A stretch of 64,000 nt of DNA from Galaxea fascicularis (taxonomy: Eukaryota; Cnidaria; Anthozoa; Scleractinia; Euphylliidae): assembly GCA_948470475.1 (NCBI GenBank), contig OX419336.1:4573484-4637483 (forward strand), written 5' to 3'. Made by a program: the position numbers and the translations under genes. Each line of letters starts with the position of its first letter. Within the stretch, counting starts at the first letter, position 1. Below, one piece after another: positions 24,101 through 36,100 of the stretch. The notes under the pieces were generated by a model. The model searched no databases, was not told where the DNA came from, and saw only the letters and a program-made list of their open reading frames with translations.

Positions 24101-27100
24101 TGGTTCAGGGATTCAACAGTCTATATATATGCTAATTTTCCTCTGTCTTGAATCATGCATACTTACATTCCTTATTGCCTACTATGAGATGGTTATTACT
24201 CCTCTTAATTCTTCTTTGGGTTCTTTCCGTATTTGCAGACAGCTGATTTTTTTGAGGAACAAATTTGAGCACCTACAGAACTTCGGGAGGCAGAGATTGT
24301 TTGTAAGTAACATTATTTTTTTCAGACATTACTTATTACTGTTACTTGGTCCATGTATTTCATGCCTGTGGATAGATATTTCATTGACACAACATTAAAT
24401 GCAGCACATGCATGCAAGAGGCAAATCTTAGTATTCCTCATTAACATTTGTATTGATTTTGCTTTCTTTGTAGAAAACTGATTTGCAAGAAAATGTTCTC
24501 AACAAAGTTGTGTTTTATCTTCTTGAAGACGATGACATCCGAGTGAGGCAGGCAGCAGCCAAGTGTTTTGCTAGGTAAAGTTATCATGGAAAATAAGCAT
24601 CACATGTGGAGTAAACTGCTTATATGCAGAGGCCAGAGGGAATAGCAAAACAATAGATGTAAGGTTGCTGGTGTTCACAAGCCGAGTGACCAAAAAATAT
24701 CAAAATATTATTTCATTTTGATTCCCATGCAATCTGTTTCGAAGAGCGATTTCCGTTTTCATTTTTTATTTCATTGCCATTGCGATGACTTGTTCTTCTT
24801 CTGTCCAGATACAGCAGATGAATCTCACTGTAAGCATTATACTTGCCAATCCTGTTTCTATTGTTTTCACTCCTCTAAATTCAAACCTTTGTTACAGTTT
24901 TCATTGCATCTTGAATATTCATTTCCCCCGCCTTACAGTTGTCATTGAGTCTAATTTTATTTCCAGTTTATTGTTATTTCCTTCCCATTCAAACTTAGCT
25001 CCATTTCCCGTCTTACACCATACTTTATTCCCACTTTCATTCATTTCATTCCTATTCTCATACATTCTAGGTACTGTAGTGTCTGATTCTCATTTCCATT
25101 TTCAGTTCCATTCTCAGTGTAACAGTAGTTTAATAATTATGTACTTACCTTCATTCATTCTTCCACTTTCAACTCCATCAACATTTCAGATTTCATTGTT
25201 ATTCTATTTTCACACCCATGACCTTCTTTGGGAGGGGAATTATTTTTTTCTGTAACAACAAATATATTTTCCAGTCACATCTTCAATCTTAGTTTTAGCC
25301 CACCATTTGTTAGTCAGTTTTTAAGCATACACAGATATTTGGTATAGTAATGGTTCTCTGTATTTCTTTGGTGTAGCCTGATTCCACACCTCTTCTATTC
25401 ATTGAACAATGATGTGAAGTCAGTGGTCATTTCAGCTGCACAGAGTGAGATCAGTAAGTTGTTTTCTTGCAGCCTTTTAAAAGATAAGGTCCTTAGTTGA
25501 AGGTAGCAAGCATAAAAGAGGTCAAGAGGACACAAGGCTAGAGCAGTCTCCTTTTATGGAGGGGAGATCTATCCTTTGTGATGGCAATGTTAGTTAAATG
25601 GCAGATAATCATTATTTTGTACATGCAGATGGTCAAGTCATATGCTGAAAGTTAGGTTTGTATGAACAAAACATGAGAGTAAGGTGTACGTTTATCGTAT
25701 ATTGCAAAAATCAGTGGAGAGATAGAATGACCTTTTTTTGAAATCTTTTAAGGGTGCTAGGAACATTGTCTTAATTATTGCCCTATCATAATACTGTCTA
25801 TCAAAGATGATAAAAGAACTGGTTACTTTTAATAAACATATAATAAATCTTTACATAGTGTTATTCAAAGTTCGTAGAACTTCACAATAAATATGTCTGT
25901 AACTTAAATAATTAATAAAATTAAGTAAAAAAAATTCAGCTAGAAATTCAGAAAATAGCAATAGTGAAAGTCAAAGAATTATAGGCCTTTTATCTGGTCT
26001 TAAATTCATAGCTTAAAAAATTACTCCTGTCACCCTCCATTTCCAGCATTCTTTTTGTTTCTCCATCAGCTATCCAGGGGCTGTGTTGACAGATTGTAGA
26101 CAAATTTAGAGAATTTGGTTTGGTACTTCAATAGACTTCACTTTTTTCATGCTAGTGTTAATTTATGCTTCAGGTTGTCTGAGCTTGCAAGAGTCTCAGT
26201 GTAAGGCCTATACTGAGACAGTTATCAATGCCAATCTTTCCAGAGTTGTGTCACTCATCACAGCAAGGCTCAACCATGCTACATCAAGGACAGCCATGGT
26301 ACGAATATTTAGTTTTAGTATAATTTCAGAACTGGACAAAGAGTTTCAGGTAATCTGATTGGTCGAACTGTTCCTAGTATGACATTATATTCACTGAGCA
26401 AGGTGGTGAATATACTACAAACAAATTGGCAAAGGCCCTGCAGGGGCATGTGACCTTCACATGGTGTCTGAAATTATACTAAAACAGTTATTTGCCTCAG
26501 GATCAGTGAGTACTGTAGCATACCTAATCCTGTTGACTTCATATCTCGGATTATTATAATTATTCACTTTGTCTTTGGCAATTAATTATTGTGAATTATC
26601 ACCTGAAATCAAATTCCTCTAAATTTAATTATTCTAATTTTCATTCTTAGTCTAACTATTTACAGTACTAAACATATTGCAATGTTATTCTAATCATTAC
26701 AGTCAGGATTAAAAAAGGTTTCAATTAAAAGTATTTTTGTTTCACAGCTTGGGTGTATTCATGTGCTATCACTGTTGGCCGAAACATACCCCATTGCAAG
26801 CTACCCTGAAGCTTGGGGCTGTAGTGTATCACTGTCATGCAGAAGTCCTCTACCCACCCATCCCATAGGACCATTCAGTGCACCCTCCAGGCCTTCCAGT
26901 CCCAGTGCAGCATGCACAGGGGGAGGTGGTCCTTTGTCAGTTGTGGTGGGCAGTATGATATTCTCGTGGCTGGCCTATGATCTGTTTGCACACCAACAGC
27001 TGCTGCAAGTAAGCGATTTGTAGCTGTATGAGAATCTCTGTTTGCTGTTCTACGTGCTTCTGTTTGATTAAAGAATTCAGGTAGTTTGGTTGTAGTTTAA

Positions 27101-30100
27101 TTATGCATACATGTTGAGCAAAAGGTAATTAACATTTGCTACCACGTGCACTCCATCGTATGAAAGTTTGATAACTGCAGAAGAGTGATGGTCTTGTTAG
27201 ATCGGCCTGAACTACAGTCAGAACTTCCTGTAAGCAGCCGCTCAAAATGGCAAGCACTGGTGGTCGCTTACGGAAAGTGGCCGCTGTGAGAAAAGTAGAT
27301 TCTAGAGGTTCAACTGATTTCTTTCATATGTATCATTCAGGCTCAACTGTATTCTGTATGTCACATACTAGATTGCAGGCAGTATCTTGTTTGGAGCAGG
27401 CTGTAGTGGGGTCCACGTGTCACTTAAGGTGCACTCTGAGAGAGGCCCTAAGGATGAACCAAGGAGTTCTGCTGAGAACTGGAGCGTGTTCACTGACAGT
27501 GCATTAGCACCTCAGGCAGAGAAACTGGTTTACCATTTAGTAAGGTAAGTTAGAAAGTATGACTCACTTTTCATTTCCTTACTGGTAAACATCAGAACTT
27601 GTAGAGACTTTAAGGAGTATTGCAGTCTTTAAATTTGTTGTTTTATATTTTCTGTTTGGTAGTTTTAGCTTTTCCCAGATGAAGAGCCATTTATATTTGA
27701 ATTGGATAAGCTAAAATAAACAGTTATTATTATTATTATTATTATTATTATCCTCAATCGAACACGGCTTCATACATTTTAATTTTGATGATTTATTTTC
27801 CATTCTTATCGATCCTGGGAACGGAAAAAAAAAACAGTTCAAATGCTGGGAATGCTGGGCTATCCAGTGGGATAATGCGGTAAACAGATCTTTTAATTTT
27901 CAAATCTATTTATTGATTGTTTTGCTGTTATTGTAGATTATTGAGCATCTTCACTCATGTTGTTGATAACGTCGTTCCTGGTGCCCAGTCTTTCAAGGTA
28001 CGTTTCTACAGCATCCCTAATGAGAGCCTGACTTTCAAGTGTCACCTCCCTAGAGCCGAAGAGAGTGACTATCTAAAGCACACAAACTACATTTGAAACG
28101 TTTCACTCGTAGTCGTTGTCGTATTCGCACTGAAAAGTAAGGTCCCTCTTTACAGTTGATTTGTAGTGGTGGGCTGATGATCGATTGTAATCGAAAGTTG
28201 ATTTAAAAGTTCAAGCGACGCGACAATCGATCATGCTTTTTTCATAATCGATGGTCGCGGAAAAATTAAAAATCTATTGGGGACACATAAAAGTATTAAA
28301 ATCCAGAAAAATGTACGTTTAATATCTTGGTGTGAGTTGTCTTTTTTCGTGGACTCCTAACTTCTAAGTCATAACAGCAGATATAATCTAAGAATGTGTT
28401 TACCTGTGCGTGCGTGCGCGCTGTCACTTTGACTTCTATATAAGTGAAAAATACATGGAATGCTTATTGGCAGATTTTTTCGATTATAATCGATGATCGA
28501 TCAGTTGGGGCAATCCGATTATTTCCGATGATCGATTGTGAAATCTCAACCGATTCCCACCTCTAGTAAACAGTAGTGATTACAAAAACATGTGTCGGTA
28601 TTTTCTTTTCCCTGACAATTTGGATTCTAATGAAGTGTTTGAATAATAAAGGAACCATTTCCGTTCCATCCAGCTTTCATTTCCTGGGCAGCATAAAGAC
28701 AAGCAACAGTCGACTGCTATTCCAGGCGTAGCTACTCCCCAGACCCCTTCTTCCTCGTCCACTGGGCCCAGTCCTGCTACTGCAGTCCCCAAGAGACTAC
28801 TGACCAAGAACAAGCGGGCTCTCTCTGAGGCAGATCTGCATCAAGCTGCCACAGACAAACTTGCTTCACCTTCCAAGAGTCAGGGAGGGGTGGGACAGTC
28901 AACAGATGCGGAGTCGAGTACTCACAGCCCACCCCCCAAGAGCAGCATTGGCATGTTTCATCATTTGCCACACTACATGAGGCTGTATGAGATCATCAAG
29001 GGAGCTTATGCTAACAATCAGGTAATGGTGAAGTAAACTCGGTGAAGGTAATGCTGTGTTAGTTTAATACAGAAACGTTATGAGTAGGTCAGTGGTAAAG
29101 ATGGTTCCTCTCAGTTAGCCTGACAGTATTAAAAGATGGATTTCTTGTAAACTGTTTTTGTAGATAGACTTGCTATACCGAATCTAGCACAACTGCAGAG
29201 AGAGAACTGCACGAGCAGAGTGTGCCTTCAATCAATACGCATCTTTGTAAAAATCAGGAAACTCAAACTGCTATACAGTGATTTCCCCAGTTTGAATGAG
29301 ATCTCTTGGAAACTTCATATTCTTGCCAAAATCGGCTTAACGTATTGATTTATGAACTCGCTTTTTCCTTTAGTGTTACACACTTTTTGCAACCTTAGTA
29401 CCCTGACCCATCGGTTAACCCCACTATATTCTACATCTTTTGCTTTAGGGTTCAATCCGCAGACCACAGAGGGGTTTGTTTAGGATGTTTTCCTCCAGTA
29501 GAAACGTGATTTTAGAAAAGAAGTGGCAGGCTGCTAAGTAATCTGACCAAAATTGGCAATTCATTTGTAATATTTAGCAACAAAGAAAGTAGACCAGGGA
29601 TTTCTGTTGGAGGGATGAGGACAAGGAACATCGAGAGTGAACGGGTTCAACTGTATGAAACCTCAGTTCAAACTTTGTCCTGCAAATGGAAACTATTACA
29701 CAAGTACTCAACGTTACTGCATTATACATGGTACAGGTGTCCTTGGCAGATCCAACTCGGGACAAGTTTTGCCAGTTCCTGACTGCAACACTGGAGGCTT
29801 TGGCTCGTCTTCTTGAAGTTACTGCTTTTGCAGATATTGGAAAGGTATTTTCTTGGTAAAAAAAGACCTTTATTTACCCTCGGCAGTATATTCAGCCCAA
29901 AGGCTAGTGGGGTAGAGCAAATGCATGAAACAAATAATTCAAATAAACATAACATGATAAGAATCCCAACTGGCTGGAGGCTATTCAAACCAGTTGGCTA
30001 TTCACAAGGATGACCGAGGAGTTGAGCCGCGGACAGAAAAACACCAGCTAGGGATCAGAGCGGGATTTGAACCCGGGTTGACCTCATTGAAATGCAGCGC

Positions 30101-33100
30101 CCTAAACCACTTGGTCTTGCAACCTGAGATGAAAGAAATTATCTTTTTTTCTCTTGTAGCATATTGAAGAAATTCTTGGTTACTTGCAAGTCTGTGTGAA
30201 ACTGGAGGCTACAAAGACTTTCCTTTGTGTTCAGCAGGTATGAATATATTTCTTAGTTTCCCCTTATTTGTGCAAGGTTTTAAGAGACAAGAAAATAATG
30301 ATAGATCTTCTGATTCTGGCTGGGATTCTGCATTCTGATAGAATGCCAAGGCAAGAGTGTCGTGATCAACAACTCCATTTTGTTCTCAACAAGCTGTTAT
30401 ATTACGATCTCATGTTTTCAGTCACAAAAATGAGCAACATGCAACTCTGCAAGTGTTGCAGCAGTTGACACCTAACACCCGATGCTGTGTAACACTCTTG
30501 ATATGCCACCCACTTTTAAGAAAAATACAGAATAGGTGGACCATTTTGTGGTCAGAATCTTTAACTGGTGCGGAGAATGTCAACAATTATTTGGCTGGCC
30601 TCTCAACTGTTGTAGAGCGTTTTCGCATGACCTTACGACGGCCATGTTGGTGTACCAAACCAAAGGCATGGCGGCTGTATATACTGGTGTACCAGGTTAA
30701 CCCTCTATTTGTATGCTTCGTTTATGTTGTTTCACTAAACCAATATGGCCGCTGGTCACTTAAGTGAAAATGCTATATTGTTTTTACAGCTTTTACGTGC
30801 CATGTTTGGCGTCAATGCGTTGAGTCATCCAGAGCTGATTCAGAGTCCACTGGTCCCTTCCTGTTTGGCTGAGAGCAGTGTTACATTACCGCCACCAGCG
30901 GACCACTTGCAGGCCTTGAATGAACAGCTCTACCACTCCTGTTTTATTCAGCCATTAGCTGTAATAACACAGACGCTTGACAAGCTGAAACCCAAAGAGG
31001 AAGAAAAGGAGAAAGCAAACGAAGAGGAAGCTCTGAGGTGTGTTTTTGGAAAATTTTGTTTTAAGGCCCTGGCAAGCGAGGACACATTGTTGCGGACACA
31101 TTGTTGCTCATGATTGTTTCCATGCTGCGCAAACTGGGAAACATTTGTTACGGACACAAAATGTTTCTGAACAAAATCAGAAACATTCTGTGTGTCCTGC
31201 GCGCGCGGGCAGACGGGGAAACATTTGTGTGGGCAACAATGTGTCCGCAACAATGTGTCCTCGTTTGCCAGGGCTTTTATGTTCCAAGAAAAATCAGGGA
31301 AAAACATATTTTTTGCAAAGTCAAGGAAAAGTCGGGGGACTGTGTATCAAATCGGGGAAATTCTAGATCCTAGCTGAAAGTGAGTGAAAAGTCAGGGACT
31401 TTTACTTTTGGCTGGCTATTACGTATGGAAAGGAGATTCCGTTTTAATAAAGGCAATGTCGTTTCAAAAAACTCCTGCATCTGAATTGATTTCTTTGTCT
31501 TTATTGCTGGTTTCATTTTCCGTGGATTTGTTCTGGATCCTGGATGATCAGTGAGAATTGGTTTGTGGTCAACGAAAGGTCAATTTAAGGAGGCACGATG
31601 GCTGAGTAGTTTAGGGCGTTGGATTTTGATGCGGTGAAGCGGGTTCAAATTCTGCTCTTGGCACTAGCTGGTGTTGTTCTGGGTTTGTTCCTGCTTCAAC
31701 TCCTCGGTCATCCTTATAGATAGCCAACTGATCCGCCTCCCACCAGTTGGGATTCTTAACTCTGTTGTGTTCATTTGTATTATTTGTTTCATTGTCCCTG
31801 AAAAGCCCTTCTAGGGGAGTGGTCAATTAAGTATTTATTTATTTATTTATTTATGTATTCATTAGGGAAATGTCATGGAATGTTTATGATTCCTAATGAT
31901 TGGCAACCCTGTAATCTTCTCATTTTAGCCACTCATCTTTTCATCTCATTCTGCTCTCATAATCTCAAGGCTGTTATGATTCCCACGTTAATGCAAATTT
32001 GTTGTTTTGTATGTAAAACGTAACCTTTGAAACCCTAATATCAGCATGTATATTCTCCACACTGTTCTCCATACATTTTCTATGGTAATGATGAGGAGAA
32101 TTTGTTAAACAGTAAAGACCTTTGCTACTTGTTGATCACTTCCTTTTTTCTCATAACCTTTATGTTTGATTGAGCTTTGTTACTATAACGAGAAATTAAG
32201 CATTGATCACTCTTAGGAGTTAGAGGGTTAAAACAGCTGTCATAACATGGGACAACGACGCGGTGCCATCACCACGTGTAACCTGATAAATGCTAGGTGA
32301 ACAGCCCTTAAGGATGTTCCTTCTCATGGTGTATAGGTGTGATTTTGAGCATTTCATCAAAACAGTTCTCATTTAGAGAAAAAAAAATGTTTTATTCCAT
32401 GGACTTCGAGTATTCATGTCAAATGTGAAAACGTATCCTCAGAAACTTGTTCGGTTTTGAGAGAGACAAGGTTTCGTCTCTATTTATAAATCTATTTGCA
32501 TATATTTATGTCTGCATCATAACCATACTGTTGCCTTAGCTGTGCACGGAATTCATTATGCTCCCATGTGTTTGTACGCCTTTGTGAAAAGTTATTATTA
32601 TATTTGGCATAGTGGCATCGGATTACTTATCAGGAAGTTCAGGAAGAAAGCTACAACAGCCCCTGTTAGACCTGCGACGAAACTGGACAAGGTATAGAAA
32701 CTGTTCTACTTCCAGAACGCTCAGTCGCGAATTCATTCACGAATTGGCATGATACTGGTTCGTGTTCCGTGTAAGCTCTCTGGTATATTATTTGAACTTA
32801 ACTTGATTACTTGCATTCATCTATTCTCCAAAGTGCGCAGATGAATTTCTGTAGCATTGTTTTAGTTATTTGCAACGCGTTACTCCCCGAAACCAGCTGT
32901 CCTCTGAAATAAACTCCTCAGTGAAACGTTCAATTGGACTTTCATGAGACGTGAGCATGTATTCAGAATTCTACTTTACCACCCTCCTTTGTATCATTTT
33001 GTTTCCTTTTTCAGCAATCTCACATTCATTCGTTCATCCGCTGGTTTGAGCCGCTGGTGATCCGCGCCTTGAAGGAGTACACCTTGTCCAGCAGTGTCAT

Positions 33101-36100
33101 TCTGCAGCAGCAGGTGCTGAGTCTTTTAGCACAACTGATCAAACTCAGGGTCAACTATTCACTACTGGATGCAGGTCAGGTCAGTGCCAAATCATATCTG
33201 AAGACCTGTTAGAGGTCCAAGTGCAAATATCGAGAAGTAAACAGCACCACCTTGGTAAAAGTACGCATTCAGAATGTACGCATTCAGTTCAGAGAAGTAC
33301 TACGTAGTGGTTTTCATAGGAATGGAAAAGCGAAGACCAACTTGTTCTATGTTTATAGGGCAGTACCACGGGAAAATTGGGTGGGTGGGAGGGGGGTGGG
33401 GAGCAGAGGTAGTGGGGTTAAGCCGTTCACCTTGTCTCCTTTACCTCCACACGTAAAACTGAAAGGGGAAGTAGAAGAACCCACACGCTAATCGAAAAGA
33501 GTTGGGAACGTAGTTCGCAGTGTTGTGGTCTGGCCTAACATACATCAGGGTTGGGTGGAGGCTGTGCGATGGGCTGACCTCCTGCCCCCAAGAACCTCTA
33601 TTGGTTGTGGAAACCTCTTAGGAGGCTCCAGTGCGCCAGGCGGCGCGGAAAGGGATTGAGATGAGATGACCACATGAAAGTACCGTTCGGTAGCTTTCAC
33701 GCTACCTACAGATTCAAACATTGAAGCCTCAGTTCAGGCTCAGCACCTTAATTTTAACTCAACAACATTTATTTCAATAATACTTCTTCAATAACCCTGT
33801 ACAGCATATCGAGAAGAACTACTACAAAGAACCGTGCTGCTTTCACCGTAAAGGTAGAAACAGATACACAAAACGCCGCTGACCGGGTGGCTCAGTCGGT
33901 AGAGCACCAGACTCCTTTGCGTGAGGTCGAGGGTTCAAACCCCCGCCAGACCAACACTCAGGGTCTTTAAATGACAGAGGAGAAAAGTGCTGCCTTTGTA
34001 ATGACAACTGCAAATGGTTGACTTTCTAGTCTTTCAGGATTAGGACGATAAACCGTAGGTCCCGACTCACAACCCTTGTTCGTGATAACTTTGTGGGGTC
34101 AGCCTCGGTGTAAAAACCTGACGAGGTTTTCTTTGTTTTATGAGGTATTGTTTTGCTGTACGCTATTGTTTATAGTGTTTTGTTGTCTTTGTTTTACGTC
34201 ACTCGTGAGCTTCACAGGTTTTTACACCGAGGATGAGCCACTTTGTGTGACGCTAAAAAACCCACACACTGATCGCAAAGAGTAGGGGACGCAGTTCCCA
34301 GTATTGTGGTCTGACCTTTGTGTGTATAGTGTGTATACATTAGCTACTCTTTAATCCGAGGGTAAATAAAAAGTAGGATGATGATGGTGACGATGTAGAT
34401 AATGGTGATGATGATGATAGTGACGACGATGATGATGGTGACGATGTTAATGATGATAGTGACGATGTTGATGATGATGATGATGGTGACGATGATGATG
34501 ATGGCAACGATGATGATGATGTTGACGATGTTGATGTTGATGATGATGATGATGATGATGATGACGTAAACTGACATGACTCCTTTCTTCTTTACAGTTG
34601 TTCATTAGCTATGTTCAGAAGCAGTTTGAATACATTGATGCCGGCCAAATAAAGTGAGTAGGCCCAAAACGATTGTATGCATTTTTTAAGCTTCACTGAT
34701 CAAGTGCATGTATATTTTTTTATCAGTCGTGACCAATATTAAGCCACTTTCCTATCATTTTTGGTGAAGGAAAAACCGTAGATGAAATGACGGTCTAATA
34801 GACTGGAAAGTGGTTTGCGAGCATCGTGGGCAGAGACTTTTTTTTTCTCAGATCTGGATAACTCAACTGATTTGAAAGATCTTTTTTTCGTATGGCGAGT
34901 GGGCAACCCCAGCATTGTCAGATTCATGGCGTGTACGCGCGATGCTGTAAATCCGATTTCTGTTAATATCGAACCTTGCAAGCACTTTACAAATTTATGT
35001 TGTATGTTAGGGATTGGAAAACCCAATGTCAGATCTGCAGGCACTTTTAAAGAGTTGTCGTATAATCTTGTAATTGCAGGTTGTAATACACACCCCAAGT
35101 TTAGCAGTCTCGTTTCACGTTCTGAACAGCCATAAATTGTTAGTTTTTCTATGGTTCCGTTGTCATTGTAGCATTGCCAGAAATTTAGGACAAGATGGCG
35201 GCGGCGGCGGCGCCTGCGCACTAAGGCCAGAATGGCGGCAAACTCATGTAAAGAAATGTATGGAGATATGAAATTATTTTCACATATATAAATAATTAAA
35301 TTGCGGTTCGTCATATCACGATTCGATACATGTTCAGTAGTGTACAAGCTTCGCATTTGACTTATCAACGGCTACTTAGATAGATGATTACTTACTTCCC
35401 GACGCCTCGACCAATCCATCACACATTGATGCTCCATTCTCCATACATTGCTTTAAAATCGTAGCGAAGTCATGCCACAAACTCGTCCACTGGCAAGCAA
35501 ACCCGTTCACAATGTGAATCATCACGACTCGATATAACTTCTACGATGTTTAAACGATCTAATTCTGCCGAAAAATGCATGAATTGCCCACGGCAAAATA
35601 CTTCCAAGGACGTCCTTATCTTTCTCATTTTTCGTCTGTAGCACAGCAAGCGGACGCCATATTTATGTATGAAAGAAAGCTAAAAACTCGAAGCTTTCCC
35701 TGCACGAGCCGCCATTTTCTTTGTTGATCAACACTGGTGTTTCATGGGATATAAACTGGGTTACAGTGCCCCAGCAACCGTAGATTTGGTTTGAATGGAA
35801 GTAAATACGCGCGAAAATCGAACACAGCTTAATTTGTAAAGGCTATTACACTAATATTTAAACCAAAAAAATGTCGGACATTGTCGAGAATTACTTTGCA
35901 CCAAATAAAATATCTACAGAGCTTAGATTGTGCAATATATTGTATGAAACAGCGTCTTTCCCACTTGTTTCAACGTTTATTCCTTTGCGTTATACAGTAT
36001 ACCGCTGGTAGTTGTTAGCGGGCTCGAAATGTCCGCGATTTCTGGCGATGGTACAGTTTTAAATTGAACAGTGAACGCATTCGTGTTTTCTTCCTTTACT

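Larger units (their letters stand above)
27372..31037 (+). other. HTT: HTT exons 21-26
   Basis: Exons: 27372-27544, 27937-27997, 28674-29021, 29737-29844, 30160-30237, 30790-31037. They encode about residues 953-1290. The exon 21 acceptor is CATACTAG|ATTGCAGG, chosen because it restores [10 protein letters not shown] against human LILAGNLLAAS. The neighbouring GATTGCAG acceptor would break frame. Exon 23 encodes a Ser/Pro-rich disordered linker ending [19 protein letters not shown]. Exons 24-26 give [32 protein letters not shown] and [13 protein letters not shown]. Exon 26 ends in a K/E-rich run. Intron 24 is almost wholly a SINE. Intron 22 carries an hAT-like element. Confidence 0.87.

Noticed and set aside
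24718..25255. Overlapping 76- and 156-codon plus-strand ORFs in HTT intron 17
   Set aside because: T-rich intron sequence giving Phe/Ser/Leu-rich frames, with no homology or conserved motif.
27247..27507. 86-codon plus-strand ORF overlapping HTT exon 21
   Set aside because: It is out of frame with HTT. The frame that matches human HTT ([10 protein letters not shown], then [11 protein letters not shown]) uses a different phase from 27372.
30948..31377. Cluster of ORFs on both strands
   Set aside because: They are explained by the foldback element at 31066-31274.
33879..33952. tRNA-like sequence with good A and B boxes
   Set aside because: It is the head of a SINE whose body matches the copy at 11660-12104. 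It was not annotated as a functional tRNA gene.
34344..34577. Ile/Val-rich minus-strand ORF resembling membrane segments
   Set aside because: Translation of the (ATC)n side of the GAT microsatellite.
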